Position numbers and translations under genes: made by a program. The notes beneath the pieces were generated by a model. The model saw only the letters and a list, made by a program, of their open reading frames with translations, was not told the DNA's origin and made no database searches. A DNA stretch of 41,675 bases from Actinomycetota bacterium (GTDB lineage Bacteria; Actinomycetota; Acidimicrobiia; Acidimicrobiales; Acidimicrobilacustridaceae): the NCBI GenBank assembly GCA_009700115.1, contig WLMU01000009.1, positions 1 through 41,675 on the forward strand. The letters run 5' to 3'. This document shows, in pieces, positions 1 through 8,839 of the stretch (within the stretch, counting starts at the first letter, position 1; each line of letters begins with the position of its first letter).

Positions 1-360
1 GACTCCGAACTCGGCGACGAAGGTGTCCGCTCATTGCTCGGCATGTTTGGGCTCAGCGGCGAGAAAGTCTTTCAAGATGCAGGAACACTCTCCGGCGGAG
101 AGAAAACCAAACTCGCACTCGCTCAGCTCGTTGCCGGAAATCACAATCTTTTGTTACTCGACGAACCCACCAACAACCTCGACCCGATGTCGCGATCAGC
201 CACAGGGGCAGCACTCGCTGCGTGGCCAGGAACAATGGTCATTGTGAGTCATGACGTTGAATTTGTGGAAGCACTCGCGCCTGATCGCATCTTGCTCATG
301 CCCGATGGACAGCTTGATTACTTCTCGGCCGAGTCGCTTGAACTCGTGGCTCTGGCTTAG
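1..360 (+). CDS. ABC-F family ATP-binding protein, C-terminal part (5' truncated by window)
   Basis: Frame 1 is open from base 1; LSGGEKTKLALAQL signature, LLLLDEPTNNLD Walker B, VSHDVEFVE switch His. Confidence 0.9.
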   Translation, partial: DSELGDEGVRSLLGMFGLSGEKVFQDAGTLSGGEKTKLALAQLVAGNHNLLLLDEPTNNLDPMSRSATGAALAAWPGTMVIVSHDVEFVEALAPDRILLMPDGQLDYFSAESLELVALA

Positions 361-363
361 GCG

Positions 364-1488
364 TTACTCGCCAGTGGTGTCAGCGGTGTCAGCACCACTG
401 CGTTCCCACTGCAGATAGGCCTCCATAAAGCCATCGAGGTCGCCGTCAAAGACTGCATCGACGTTGCCGACTTCGTAGCCGGACCGAAGGTCCTTGACCA
501 TTTGATAGGGCTGAATCACGTATGAGCGGATCTGGCTACCGAAGCCCACTGATCGCTGTTCGCCACGGATATTTGAAAGTTCCGCCAATCGCTCTTCGCG
601 CTGACGCTCTGCCAATTTCGCCCGAAGGATCTGCATCGCTCGATCCTTATTCTGATGCTGACTGCGTTCGTTCTGACAGGACGTCACGATTCCGGTTGGT
701 AAATGCGTAATACGCACCGCCGAATCGGTCACATTGACGTGCTGACCACCGGCACCCGAGGAACGGTACGTATCGATGCGAAGGTCCTTCTCGTCGACCT
801 CTATGTCGGGGACGTCTTCAAGGAATGGAGTGACCTTTAGCGCAGCAAAAGCAGTTTGTCGCTTGCCCTGCGCATTGAATGGCGAAATGCGCACTAAACG
901 GTGAACGCCATGCTCGGAACGCAATCGACCGTAAGCATGGCGACCGTTCACGAGGAACGTGGCGGAAGAGATTCCTGCTTCGTTGCCAGCAGAAACTTCA
1001 TCAAGTTCGACATCGAAACCGCGCTTTTCGGCCCAGCGAAGGAACATGCGCAAGAGCATGTTCGCCCAGTCCTGCGCATCGGCACCGCCTTCACCTGACT
1101 GAATTTCACAGATTGCATTGGTGTCGTCGTATTCGCCAGTGAACAGCGCGCGAAGTTCAAGTTCGCCGAGATCAGACGCCAAGACCGCCATGGCTTCTTC
1201 TACCTCGGCTTCTACCGACTCGTCGCCTTCTTCACGACTGAGCTCATGCAACGTCTCTGAATCTTCAAGCCGTGACATCAACTGCTCGTAAAGTTCAAGA
1301 TCCTCGGTGCAGGCCGAGAGTTCCCCATTGATCTTTCGTGCGAGATCAGGGTCATCCCAGAGATCGGGGCGACTTGCTTCCGTCTCGAGTTGGGGGCGCG
1401 CAATCATCAGTTCTTCGATGCGCAGATAGACACGTGCCTCGTCGATCCGTCGACGAAGGTCGGTGAGGTCGTCGGAGAAATCCCTCAT
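364..1488 (-). CDS. prfB: Peptide chain release factor 2 (RF2)
   Basis: GGQ motif (SSGAGGQHVNVTDSAVRITHLPTGIV), QNERSQHQNKDRAM. Start placed at ATG 1488 (MRDFSDDL...), overlapping the secA stop as ATGA; the longer ORF call runs into secA. Confidence 0.95.
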   Translation of the reverse strand: MRDFSDDLTDLRRRIDEARVYLRIEELMIARPQLETEASRPDLWDDPDLARKINGELSACTEDLELYEQLMSRLEDSETLHELSREEGDESVEAEVEEAMAVLASDLGELELRALFTGEYDDTNAICEIQSGEGGADAQDWANMLLRMFLRWAEKRGFDVELDEVSAGNEAGISSATFLVNGRHAYGRLRSEHGVHRLVRISPFNAQGKRQTAFAALKVTPFLEDVPDIEVDEKDLRIDTYRSSGAGGQHVNVTDSAVRITHLPTGIVTSCQNERSQHQNKDRAMQILRAKLAERQREERLAELSNIRGEQRSVGFGSQIRSYVIQPYQMVKDLRSGYEVGNVDAVFDGDLDGFMEAYLQWERSGADTADTTGE

Positions 1489-4202
1489 GCGCCGTGGCAG
1501 AGTTTGAACTTCTTGCCTGATCCGCACGGGCATGGGGCATTCCGGGGGGTCTTGTCCCATTCACTCTTGACGACTGGTTCGTTACTGAACTCTTCAATTG
1601 CTTCGACGGGGGCATCGAGACCCTCGGCTGCTGCCTGTGCGCGGGCTGCTGCCTGCATGCCGCTCGGCGCCTCGCTGGGATCAACAGGTGCCGTGTACTG
1701 GAGATTCGACACCTGCGGTTCGGAGTTCTGCTCGGTGACTGTGACCTGAGCGTGCATGACGTAGGTGACAAAGTCTGTTGCAACAGCGGCCATCATCGAG
1801 CCGAACATCTCGTAACCCTCACGCTGCCATTCAACAAGCGGATCCTTCTGACCCATCGCACGAAGGTTGATGCCTTCTTGTAGGTAGTCCATCTCGTAAA
1901 GATGTTCACGCCATTTCTGATCGATAATTCGCAGCATCACCTGGCGTTCAACTTCACGCATGGTGTCGTCACCGAATTCAGCTTCGCGACGCTCGTAATA
2001 CGCAGTCGCCTCGCCCATGATCATTTCGTAGAGGCCGTCAGTCGTCATCGCCTCGCGGAGATGTTGCTCGGTGAGTTCGGTCGGCCACATCGCTGCAACC
2101 TCGGAATGCAGTCCGTGTAGGTCCCACTCGCCTGTTTCATCGCTTACGCAGAATGTAGAAATCGTGGTGTCGATCGCCTCGGCGAGATAACCCATGGCTT
2201 CGTCACGAAGATCAGCGTTATCGAGAATCTGATCGCGGCGCTTGTAGATCACTTTGCGCTGCTCGTTCATGACCTCGTCGTATTTGAGGACGTCTTTACG
2301 AATTTCAGCGTTTCGCTGTTCAACGGTGTTCTGTGCGCGTTCGATGGCCTTGCTCACCATCTTGGCTTCGATCGGCACATCGTCATCGAGGGTCTTACCC
2401 ATGACCCAGTTCATCGCCCCGGTCGCAAACAAGCGCATGAGATCGTCTTCAAGTGAAAGGTAGAAACGACTCTCGCCCGGGTCACCCTGACGGCCGGATC
2501 GACCACGAAGCTGATTATCGATTCGTCGACTTTCATGACGCTCGGTTCCAAGAACGTAGAGGCCGCCTAGTTCCCGAACCTTGTCGCCACCTTCGCGACA
2601 TTCCGGTTCGTGGAGAGCGAACAGTTCCGCAAGGCGGGTTTGGCCCTCTTCGGTTTCAGGATCGAGACCTTCTGCTGCGAGATCGCGCGCGGCGAGACCT
2701 TCGGCGTTTCCCCCGAGGAGGATGTCGACACCACGACCGGCCATGTTGGTAGCCACAGTCACTGCTCCGAGGCGACCCGCCTGCGCGACGATATCGGCCT
2801 CACGGAAATGCAGTTTGGCGTTGAGGATTTCGTGGGCTACTCCACGCTTATTGAGATAACGAGAAAGCGTTTCCGACTTCTCTACAGAAATCGTTCCGAC
2901 GAGCACCGGTTGGCCGGCTTCGCTACGCGCCGCGATGTCATCGACCACCGCATTGAACTTGGCGTCCTCGCTCTTGTAGATGAGATCGCCCTTGTCGAGT
3001 CGCACCATTGGCCGATGGGTTGGGATCGGCACGACATGAAGGTTGTAGGTAGACAGAAACTCTGAAGCCTCTGTTTCTGCCGTACCGGTCATTCCGGCAA
3101 GTTTTTCGTACATGCGGAAATAGTTCTGCAGCGTGATCGTGGCAAGAGTCTGGTTCTCTTCCTCAATCTTTACGCCTTCTTTTGCTTCAACAGCTTGATG
3201 CAGACCTTCAGACCAACGACGACCGTCGAGGATGCGACCGGTGAACTCGTCAACGATCTTCACCTGTCCGTGCTGGACGACGTAATCCTTATCGCGCTTG
3301 AATAATTCCTTGGCACGAAGTGCAGCCTGCAGTTGATGGACAAGGTTCTGAGAAACCTCGTCGTACATGTTGTCGACACCGAGAGCACGCTCGACAGCTT
3401 CGACACCCTCGTCAGTGGGGGCAACGGTGCGCTTCTCTTCGTCGACGTCGTAATGAACGTCGCGCTTGAGTCCACGCACGATCGAGGCGAACTGATAATA
3501 AATCTTGGCGGCATCGGCGATGCGGCCGGAAATGATGAGCGGAGTACGAGCTTCGTCGATGAGGATCGAGTCGATTTCGTCGACGATGCAATAGGAACGA
3601 CCACGCTGAACTTGTTCAGCACGGCTCATTGCCATGTTGTCGCGCAAATAATCGAATCCGAATTCGTTATTTGTTCCGTAGGTGATATCGCACGCGTATT
3701 GCGCTCGCTTCACGACTGGGTCGTTCATGCCAGGGATAACTAGGCCGACCGACATTCCGAGGCGCCGATGAACACGCCCCATCCAATCGGAATCTCGGGT
3801 GGCTAAGTAATCGTTCACCGTAACGATGTGAACGCCATTGCCAGCGAGCGCATTGAGATAGACCGGGAGAGTCGAGACAAGGGTCTTGCCTTCACCGGTC
3901 TTCATTTCCGCAACCCATCCGAAATGCAGCGCCGCGCCGCCCATCATCTGGACGTCGTAATGACGCTGGCCAATCTCGCGACGAGCGGCCTCGCGAACCA
4001 CAGCAAATGCATCGACGAGGATGTCCTCGAGATCGGCCCCATTACCCAATTGCTCACGGAACTCGATGGTCCGGTGAGCGAGTGCTTCATCGGACAATCG
4101 TTCGATTTCCGGCTCGAGGGCATTGATCTCGGGAACGAGACCTTCAATGGCCCGTACCTTCTTGCCTTCGCCGGCGCGCAGAATCTTGTCGAGGATGCCC
4201 AT
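1485..4202 (-). CDS. secA: Preprotein translocase ATPase SecA
   Basis: 905 aa; MKTGEGKT, VDEIDSILIDEARTPLIISG, RGVDILLGGN motifs and C-terminal SEC-C zinc motif NAPCPCGSGKKFKLCHG. Confidence 0.98.
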   Translation of the reverse strand: MGILDKILRAGEGKKVRAIEGLVPEINALEPEIERLSDEALAHRTIEFREQLGNGADLEDILVDAFAVVREAARREIGQRHYDVQMMGGAALHFGWVAEMKTGEGKTLVSTLPVYLNALAGNGVHIVTVNDYLATRDSDWMGRVHRRLGMSVGLVIPGMNDPVVKRAQYACDITYGTNNEFGFDYLRDNMAMSRAEQVQRGRSYCIVDEIDSILIDEARTPLIISGRIADAAKIYYQFASIVRGLKRDVHYDVDEEKRTVAPTDEGVEAVERALGVDNMYDEVSQNLVHQLQAALRAKELFKRDKDYVVQHGQVKIVDEFTGRILDGRRWSEGLHQAVEAKEGVKIEEENQTLATITLQNYFRMYEKLAGMTGTAETEASEFLSTYNLHVVPIPTHRPMVRLDKGDLIYKSEDAKFNAVVDDIAARSEAGQPVLVGTISVEKSETLSRYLNKRGVAHEILNAKLHFREADIVAQAGRLGAVTVATNMAGRGVDILLGGNAEGLAARDLAAEGLDPETEEGQTRLAELFALHEPECREGGDKVRELGGLYVLGTERHESRRIDNQLRGRSGRQGDPGESRFYLSLEDDLMRLFATGAMNWVMGKTLDDDVPIEAKMVSKAIERAQNTVEQRNAEIRKDVLKYDEVMNEQRKVIYKRRDQILDNADLRDEAMGYLAEAIDTTISTFCVSDETGEWDLHGLHSEVAAMWPTELTEQHLREAMTTDGLYEMIMGEATAYYERREAEFGDDTMREVERQVMLRIIDQKWREHLYEMDYLQEGINLRAMGQKDPLVEWQREGYEMFGSMMAAVATDFVTYVMHAQVTVTEQNSEPQVSNLQYTAPVDPSEAPSGMQAAARAQAAAEGLDAPVEAIEEFSNEPVVKSEWDKTPRNAPCPCGSGKKFKLCHGA

Positions 4203-4288
4203 GAGAACGACGAGTCTACCGACGCCTTCCTTAGGTCACGGTCAGAAGAGGGTGAGGACTCGGTGAGAAGCCCGCTCCCGACCCACTC

Positions 4289-4936
4289 TCACGACATTGT
4301 CCGGTCAGGGGTTGCGGCCAAAGCCAATCCCAGGACTGTTGCGGCACCGGCATCGCGCAGAACGCTGGCCGCTGCCGCCATGGTGGATCCAGTTGTCACC
4401 ACGTCGTCCACGACGACCACGACCTGTGGAACTCGACCTAGAGCTGCGAAATGGACCCCCTGAGACCTCTCAGCACGGTTTCGGCCGGTCTGATGAACGC
4501 CGGGCAGTCGCCGAAGCAGTCGTTGGACACGGTGGCCGGATTGACGGGCCAGTTCCCTCGTCACTACCTCTGCCTGATCGAAGCCGCGATATCGAACTCG
4601 CTCGGGAGTGGTGGGGGCCCAGGTCAGGACGGTGTCCGGATGGTGAGTGGCCGCGATGTCGTCAAGGAGAAACGAAAGAGCTGGAGCGAGGGTCCGGACC
4701 ACGCTCCAACCACCGCGAAATTTCAGGTCAGCGATGAACGGGCGGGAAATTTCGTCGTAGCGAACCAACGCCGCCACTTGATCAAGGGACGGGATCTGCT
4801 TGATCGACGCCGCGGCTTCGAGCTCACCGATGCAGGAAGAACAAGGCGAACCACCGAGGGAGCCGCAACGGACACAAGACGTTGGAAACCACTGTTCAAA
4901 GAAGCCATCGATGGAACCACGCCACTGCTCGAACAC
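4289..4936 (-). CDS. ComF family phosphoribosyltransferase-like protein
   Basis: N-terminal CxxC pairs (CVRCGSLGGSPCSSC), PRPP-binding VVVVDDVVTTGSTM; position upstream of secA. Confidence 0.9.
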   Translation of the reverse strand: MFEQWRGSIDGFFEQWFPTSCVRCGSLGGSPCSSCIGELEAAASIKQIPSLDQVAALVRYDEISRPFIADLKFRGGWSVVRTLAPALSFLLDDIAATHHPDTVLTWAPTTPERVRYRGFDQAEVVTRELARQSGHRVQRLLRRLPGVHQTGRNRAERSQGVHFAALGRVPQVVVVVDDVVTTGSTMAAAASVLRDAGAATVLGLALAATPDRTMS

Positions 4937-5021
4937 GAAGAAAAACTACCGACGACCCCAAATGACGTCATGGGTCGCTCGCACTTTCGAAAGCAGATAG
5001 GACTGTTTGCGAGGTTGCTGC

Positions 5022-5837
5022 TCAGTGCATCAGTTGCGGAGGATTCGTTCCGTCGATGATGGAACGCGTCCGCAAGGTGACAGCCGCCGGCGTGTCGTCG
5101 TGGGTAGTGATCCAGAACTTCTTTGACTTCACCGCATCGATCACCGCATCAGCGACGAGATCGGGGCTCATACCGGCGTCGATCATTGGTCCTGCCAGTT
5201 CGGAGATCATGTCCACTTCTTCAGTACTAACTCCGGGCTTGTTGCGAGCGGAACTCGCAATCTTTGTCTTGACCCATGATGGACACAGCACCGAGACACC
5301 AACCGCTGATTGCTGCATCGCCAATTCACTACACAGGGTCTCCGATAACGCCACAACGCCATATTTTGCGATGTTGTACGGACCCATGAATGGCGCCGAG
5401 AACAGACCAGCAACAGATGCAGTGTTCACGATGTGGCCTTCGCCCTGTTCAAGCAATCCCGGGAGGAAGACGCGGACGCCATGGATGACGCTCCATAGGT
5501 CAACATCGATGACCCACTTCCAGTCTGCGATATTGATGTCGGCCATTGACCCGCCTCCACCAACGCCTGCGTTATTGCAAACAACATGCACGGCGCCAAA
5601 AGCCTCGATCGCTGAGCGACGTAGTGCCTCGATCTGATCGCCATCGGAAACATCGCAGGTAACAGTGACGCGTTCAATCGATGCTGGGAGCGAGGCAGAC
5701 GCCGCCTCTAACGCCGGTACTTCGATATCGGCCATGACGATCTTCATGCCCTCGGCGCCGAAACGCTTTACAAGTGCGAGCCCAATGCCGCTCGCTGCTC
5801 CGGTGACGACCACGACCTTGCCCGACAACTGCTCCAC
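5022..5837 (-). CDS. SDR family oxidoreductase
   Basis: TGAASGIG nucleotide-binding motif, NNAG, YNIAK active site. The ORF extends to a TTG at 5855; GTG 5837 preceded by GGGGG is a better start. Confidence 0.88.
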   Translation of the reverse strand: MEQLSGKVVVVTGAASGIGLALVKRFGAEGMKIVMADIEVPALEAASASLPASIERVTVTCDVSDGDQIEALRRSAIEAFGAVHVVCNNAGVGGGGSMADINIADWKWVIDVDLWSVIHGVRVFLPGLLEQGEGHIVNTASVAGLFSAPFMGPYNIAKYGVVALSETLCSELAMQQSAVGVSVLCPSWVKTKIASSARNKPGVSTEEVDMISELAGPMIDAGMSPDLVADAVIDAVKSKKFWITTHDDTPAAVTLRTRSIIDGTNPPQLMH

Positions 5838-5871
5838 GACAACCCCCAAAAACAATTAAGCGAATAACCGA

Positions 5872-5906
5872 GATCCGTCCGAGACCAAGACGGTCTCGGA
5901 CGGATC
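5872..5906 (-). terminator. Perfect 15-bp inverted repeat between ahcY stop and downstream SDR; probable transcription terminator
   Basis: GATCCGTCCGAGACC-AAGAC-GGTCTCGGACGGATC on the + strand; on the - strand a T-rich stretch (TTATTCGCTTAATTGTTTTT) follows about 5-25 nt later. Confidence 0.75.
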
Positions 5907-5914
5907 GGACGGTA

Positions 5915-7378
5915 TCAGTACCGGTAGTGATCAGACTTGAACGGACCCGTCACCGGAAGGCCAAGGTAGGACGCCTGCTCTTCGGTGAGCTTGGTGAGTT
6001 TCACGCCCAACGCATCGAGGTGCAGCATTGCCACCTTCTCATCGAGGTGCTTCGGAAGCGTGTACACCTGCTTTTCGTAAAAATCAGTGTGTCCGTAGAG
6101 CTCGATCTGTGCGATGACCTGATTCGAGAAACTGTTCGACATCACGAAGCTTGGGTGGCCAGTTGCGCAGCCAAGGTTCATCAGACGACCTTCGGCGAGC
6201 ACGATCACTGAGTGACCATCGGGGAACACATATTCGTCGACCTGAGGCTTGATGTTGACTCGTTGCACATCGCTCATCTTCTTGAGGCCAGCCATATCGA
6301 TTTCGTTATCGAAGTGGCCGATATTGCTCACGATGGCTTGGTGCTTCATCTTGGCCATGTGTTCGGCGGTGATGATGTTGAAGTTTCCGGTAGCGGTTAC
6401 GTAGATGTCGACCGTGTCGAGCACATCTTCGAGGCGCGCGACCTGGTATCCCTCCATCGCTGCTTGCAACGCACAGATCGGGTCGATTTCGGTGATGATG
6501 ACGCGAGCGCCTTGACCGCGAAGTGATGCCGCGCAGCCCTTACCTACATCGCCATAGCCACAAACGAGAGCAACCTTGCCGCCGATCATGACGTCGGTCG
6601 CTCGGTTAAGGCCGTCGATCAGACTGTGACGACATCCATAAAGGTTGTCGAACTTCGATTTTGTGACCGAGTCGTTCACATTGATAGCTGGGAACAGCAG
6701 TTGCCCTGCTTCATGCATTTGGTAGAGACGATGCACACCAGTGGTGGTTTCTTCCGTAACACCCTTGATGTTTGCGGCAACGCCGTGCCAAAGCTCGGGC
6801 TCATTGGCCACAGTGCGGCGCAAAACGTCGAGAACAATCGCCCACTCTTCGGAATCTTCTTCGGTGGTGTCGGGGACAATCCCCGTGCGCTCGTATTCCA
6901 CACCCTTGTGCACGAGAAGTGTGGCGTCGCCACCATCGTCGAGAATCATGTTTGGGCCGCCACCATCGGGCCAACGAAGAATCTGCTCGGTGCACCACCA
7001 GTACTCCTCGAGGGTTTCACCCTTCCAGGCGAAAACCGGAACCCCGGTCGGGCGTTCGAGCGTTCCGTTCGGGCCAACAACGGTCGCAGCCGCAGCGTGG
7101 TCTTGGGTCGAGAAAATGTTGCAACTGACCCAGCGAACATCGGCGCCGAGGCAGGTGAGCGTTTCGATAAGTACTGCGGTCTGGATTGTCATGTGCAACG
7201 AACCCGCAATACGCGCGCCAGCAAGTGGCTGACTATCGGCAAACTCAGCACGCAGGGACATCAGGCCAGGCATTTCATGCTCAGCGAGTTGGATCTCCTT
7301 GCGGCCAAAGCCAGCGAGGGTGAGATCGGCAACTTTGTAGTCAAGGCCGGAATCAGAACGGTCAACGGTCAGGGTCAT
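5915..7378 (-). CDS. ahcY: Adenosylhomocysteinase (S-adenosyl-L-homocysteine hydrolase)
   Basis: [41 protein letters not shown]-terminal KSDHYRY. ATG at 7378 preferred over GTG 7387. Confidence 0.97.
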   Translation of the reverse strand: MTLTVDRSDSGLDYKVADLTLAGFGRKEIQLAEHEMPGLMSLRAEFADSQPLAGARIAGSLHMTIQTAVLIETLTCLGADVRWVSCNIFSTQDHAAAATVVGPNGTLERPTGVPVFAWKGETLEEYWWCTEQILRWPDGGGPNMILDDGGDATLLVHKGVEYERTGIVPDTTEEDSEEWAIVLDVLRRTVANEPELWHGVAANIKGVTEETTTGVHRLYQMHEAGQLLFPAINVNDSVTKSKFDNLYGCRHSLIDGLNRATDVMIGGKVALVCGYGDVGKGCAASLRGQGARVIITEIDPICALQAAMEGYQVARLEDVLDTVDIYVTATGNFNIITAEHMAKMKHQAIVSNIGHFDNEIDMAGLKKMSDVQRVNIKPQVDEYVFPDGHSVIVLAEGRLMNLGCATGHPSFVMSNSFSNQVIAQIELYGHTDFYEKQVYTLPKHLDEKVAMLHLDALGVKLTKLTEEQASYLGLPVTGPFKSDHYRY

Positions 7379-7417
7379 ATGCAGCACTTTCTGTGCGGTC
7401 GGAGTATCCGGTTAAGC

Positions 7418-7512
7418 GGTCATTCAAGAGGGAAATGTCGGTCGCCGAAGCCGAGACTCCGAAAGGAGACCAGCACAATGACAACCGGTTGTGAGGCTGT
7501 GGCCCTCTGACC
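7418..7512 (-). promoter_or_regulatory. Structured 5' leader of ahcY, candidate riboswitch/cis-regulatory RNA
   Basis: On the - strand GGTCA-GAGGG (7512-7503) pairs with CCCTC-TTGAA-TGACC (7432-7418), enclosing hairpins CACAA/UUGUG, CUCC-UUUC-GGAG and UCGG/CCGA. A -10-like TAGACT lies at 7537-7532, just upstream. Confidence 0.5.
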
Positions 7513-7543
7513 CTGCGTTCAGCCTGACGAAAGTCTAGACGCT

Positions 7544-8581
7544 TCAAGCGTCTCCGACGCGTGAAGCGATCTCGCCAACGATGGGAGCCGGGCCCGGGTC
7601 GACGCCCTGTTCAACGGCGGCATGAAGGGAAACGAAGTGACCGAGCAATTCAAGATCAAAGATCTGTGCCAGGAGACCCTCGCCTGCAGCTTGCACGACA
7701 TGCACTGCGCCAACGACTTCGACAAGTACTTCCTCGACCACACTGAGGCGACTGGCTACGTGTGGGTGTTCAAAATCATGGCGAAGCATGAAGACTTGAA
7801 ATACCTGACGAGTGACGTCGCCGTCTTGGCCCCAGCCAGCGATCTCATCGTGGGTGAGTTCAGGAACCTGATTCGAAAATGCAGCAACTTTCGCGTTCAG
7901 GTTGAATTGCGACTTCCAACAATCAGCAGCAACTCCGCCTGGGCCGTTACCGCCATAGATAATCGGGAATACACGACCCAACCGTCGCGCTAAGCGGCGG
8001 GCGACATTGTCTTCAGCAATGAGTTCATTTCGGCGCACGATGCTCTGGGCAATTGCCAGCTCAACCCACGTTTCGGCTCCCGGATACATACCAAGTCGGC
8101 CGAGCAGTGCCACTACCGGAACCGTGAGGGAACCAAGCGCGGCGCGTTCAACGGGTGCATCCGGCATGACCGGCAGATGAAGCAGGTCGTTCGCCGCGGC
8201 CCAAGATTGAAGGGCCCCTCCCCCGCTGACGCAAACAACGATGGCCCCATCGGCAAGGGCGTCCTGAGCTGCTTCACAAGTTTCTGCCGTGTCACCATCG
8301 AACGAAACGGCAATCACAAGCGTCGATGAATCGACAAAATTCGGGACACCGTATCCGCGATGCACGACAATCGGCACAGGAATCGTTGGGCCAACGGCTT
8401 CGAGCACAATTGCGCCGGCCTGCCCAGCGGCTCCGGCACCCAACAAGACGATGTTTGCGATGTCGTCGTGCGCGGGAAGCTCAACCTTTTCCAGGGCGAG
8501 TCGCGAGACATCGAGCGCCCGCGCAAGTTGTTCGGGAAATGCAGCAGCTGCGTCGAACATCCCGAAGGTGTCGAGGATCAC
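7544..8581 (-). CDS. SIS-domain bifunctional phosphoglucose/phosphomannose isomerase family protein
   Basis: IVLLGAGAAGQAG, VAVSFDGDTAET-type SIS motifs; C-terminal ELTHDEIAGWGQ...HDFEHP...FDLELLGHFVSLHAAVEQGVDPGPAPIV typical of bacterial PGI/PMI; next to manB. Confidence 0.88.
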   Translation of the reverse strand: MILDTFGMFDAAAAFPEQLARALDVSRLALEKVELPAHDDIANIVLLGAGAAGQAGAIVLEAVGPTIPVPIVVHRGYGVPNFVDSSTLVIAVSFDGDTAETCEAAQDALADGAIVVCVSGGGALQSWAAANDLLHLPVMPDAPVERAALGSLTVPVVALLGRLGMYPGAETWVELAIAQSIVRRNELIAEDNVARRLARRLGRVFPIIYGGNGPGGVAADCWKSQFNLNAKVAAFSNQVPELTHDEIAGWGQDGDVTRQVFQVFMLRHDFEHPHVASRLSVVEEVLVEVVGAVHVVQAAGEGLLAQIFDLELLGHFVSLHAAVEQGVDPGPAPIVGEIASRVGDA

Positions 8582-8584
8582 TCC

Positions 8585-8821
8585 TCAGACCTCAAAGGTT
8601 GGCTTGACAGAGTTTGCTGATGCTTTCGCCATCAATTGCTCATGTTCAGCGTTCTCAACAACGCGCGCTTCGTCGATGAGCATGATTGGAATGTCATTTC
8701 GCACTTCATACCCGCGCTGAAGACGAGGGTTGTAGAGAAGGTTGTCGTCGGCGAAATACAGCAATGGGCCCTTGTCTTGAGGACAGGCCAGGATTTCGAG
8801 GAGTTGAGGATCAAGTGACAT
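8585..8821 (-). CDS. Trm112-like small protein
   Basis: LLEILACPQDKGPLLYF...YEVRNDIPIMLIDEAR; AAGGAG ribosome-binding site upstream of ATG; placed between manB and the SIS isomerase. Confidence 0.85.
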   Translation of the reverse strand: MSLDPQLLEILACPQDKGPLLYFADDNLLYNPRLQRGYEVRNDIPIMLIDEARVVENAEHEQLMAKASANSVKPTFEV

Positions 8822-8839
8822 TGGAGCTCCTTGGTTTAT

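Noticed and set aside
3828-4463. 211-aa + strand ORF over the secA/comF start region
   Set aside because: Antisense to conserved SecA N-terminal and ComF coding sequence; composition is typical of shadow ORFs.
6626-7510. 294-aa + strand ORF antisense to ahcY
   Set aside because: Shadow ORF across conserved ahcY; no domain signature.
7538-7552. GACGCTTCAAGCGTC palindrome at the SIS-isomerase stop
   Set aside because: Stem only 5 bp once a real loop is allowed and no U-tract; not supported as a terminator on its own, though it sits by the ahcY promoter-like element.
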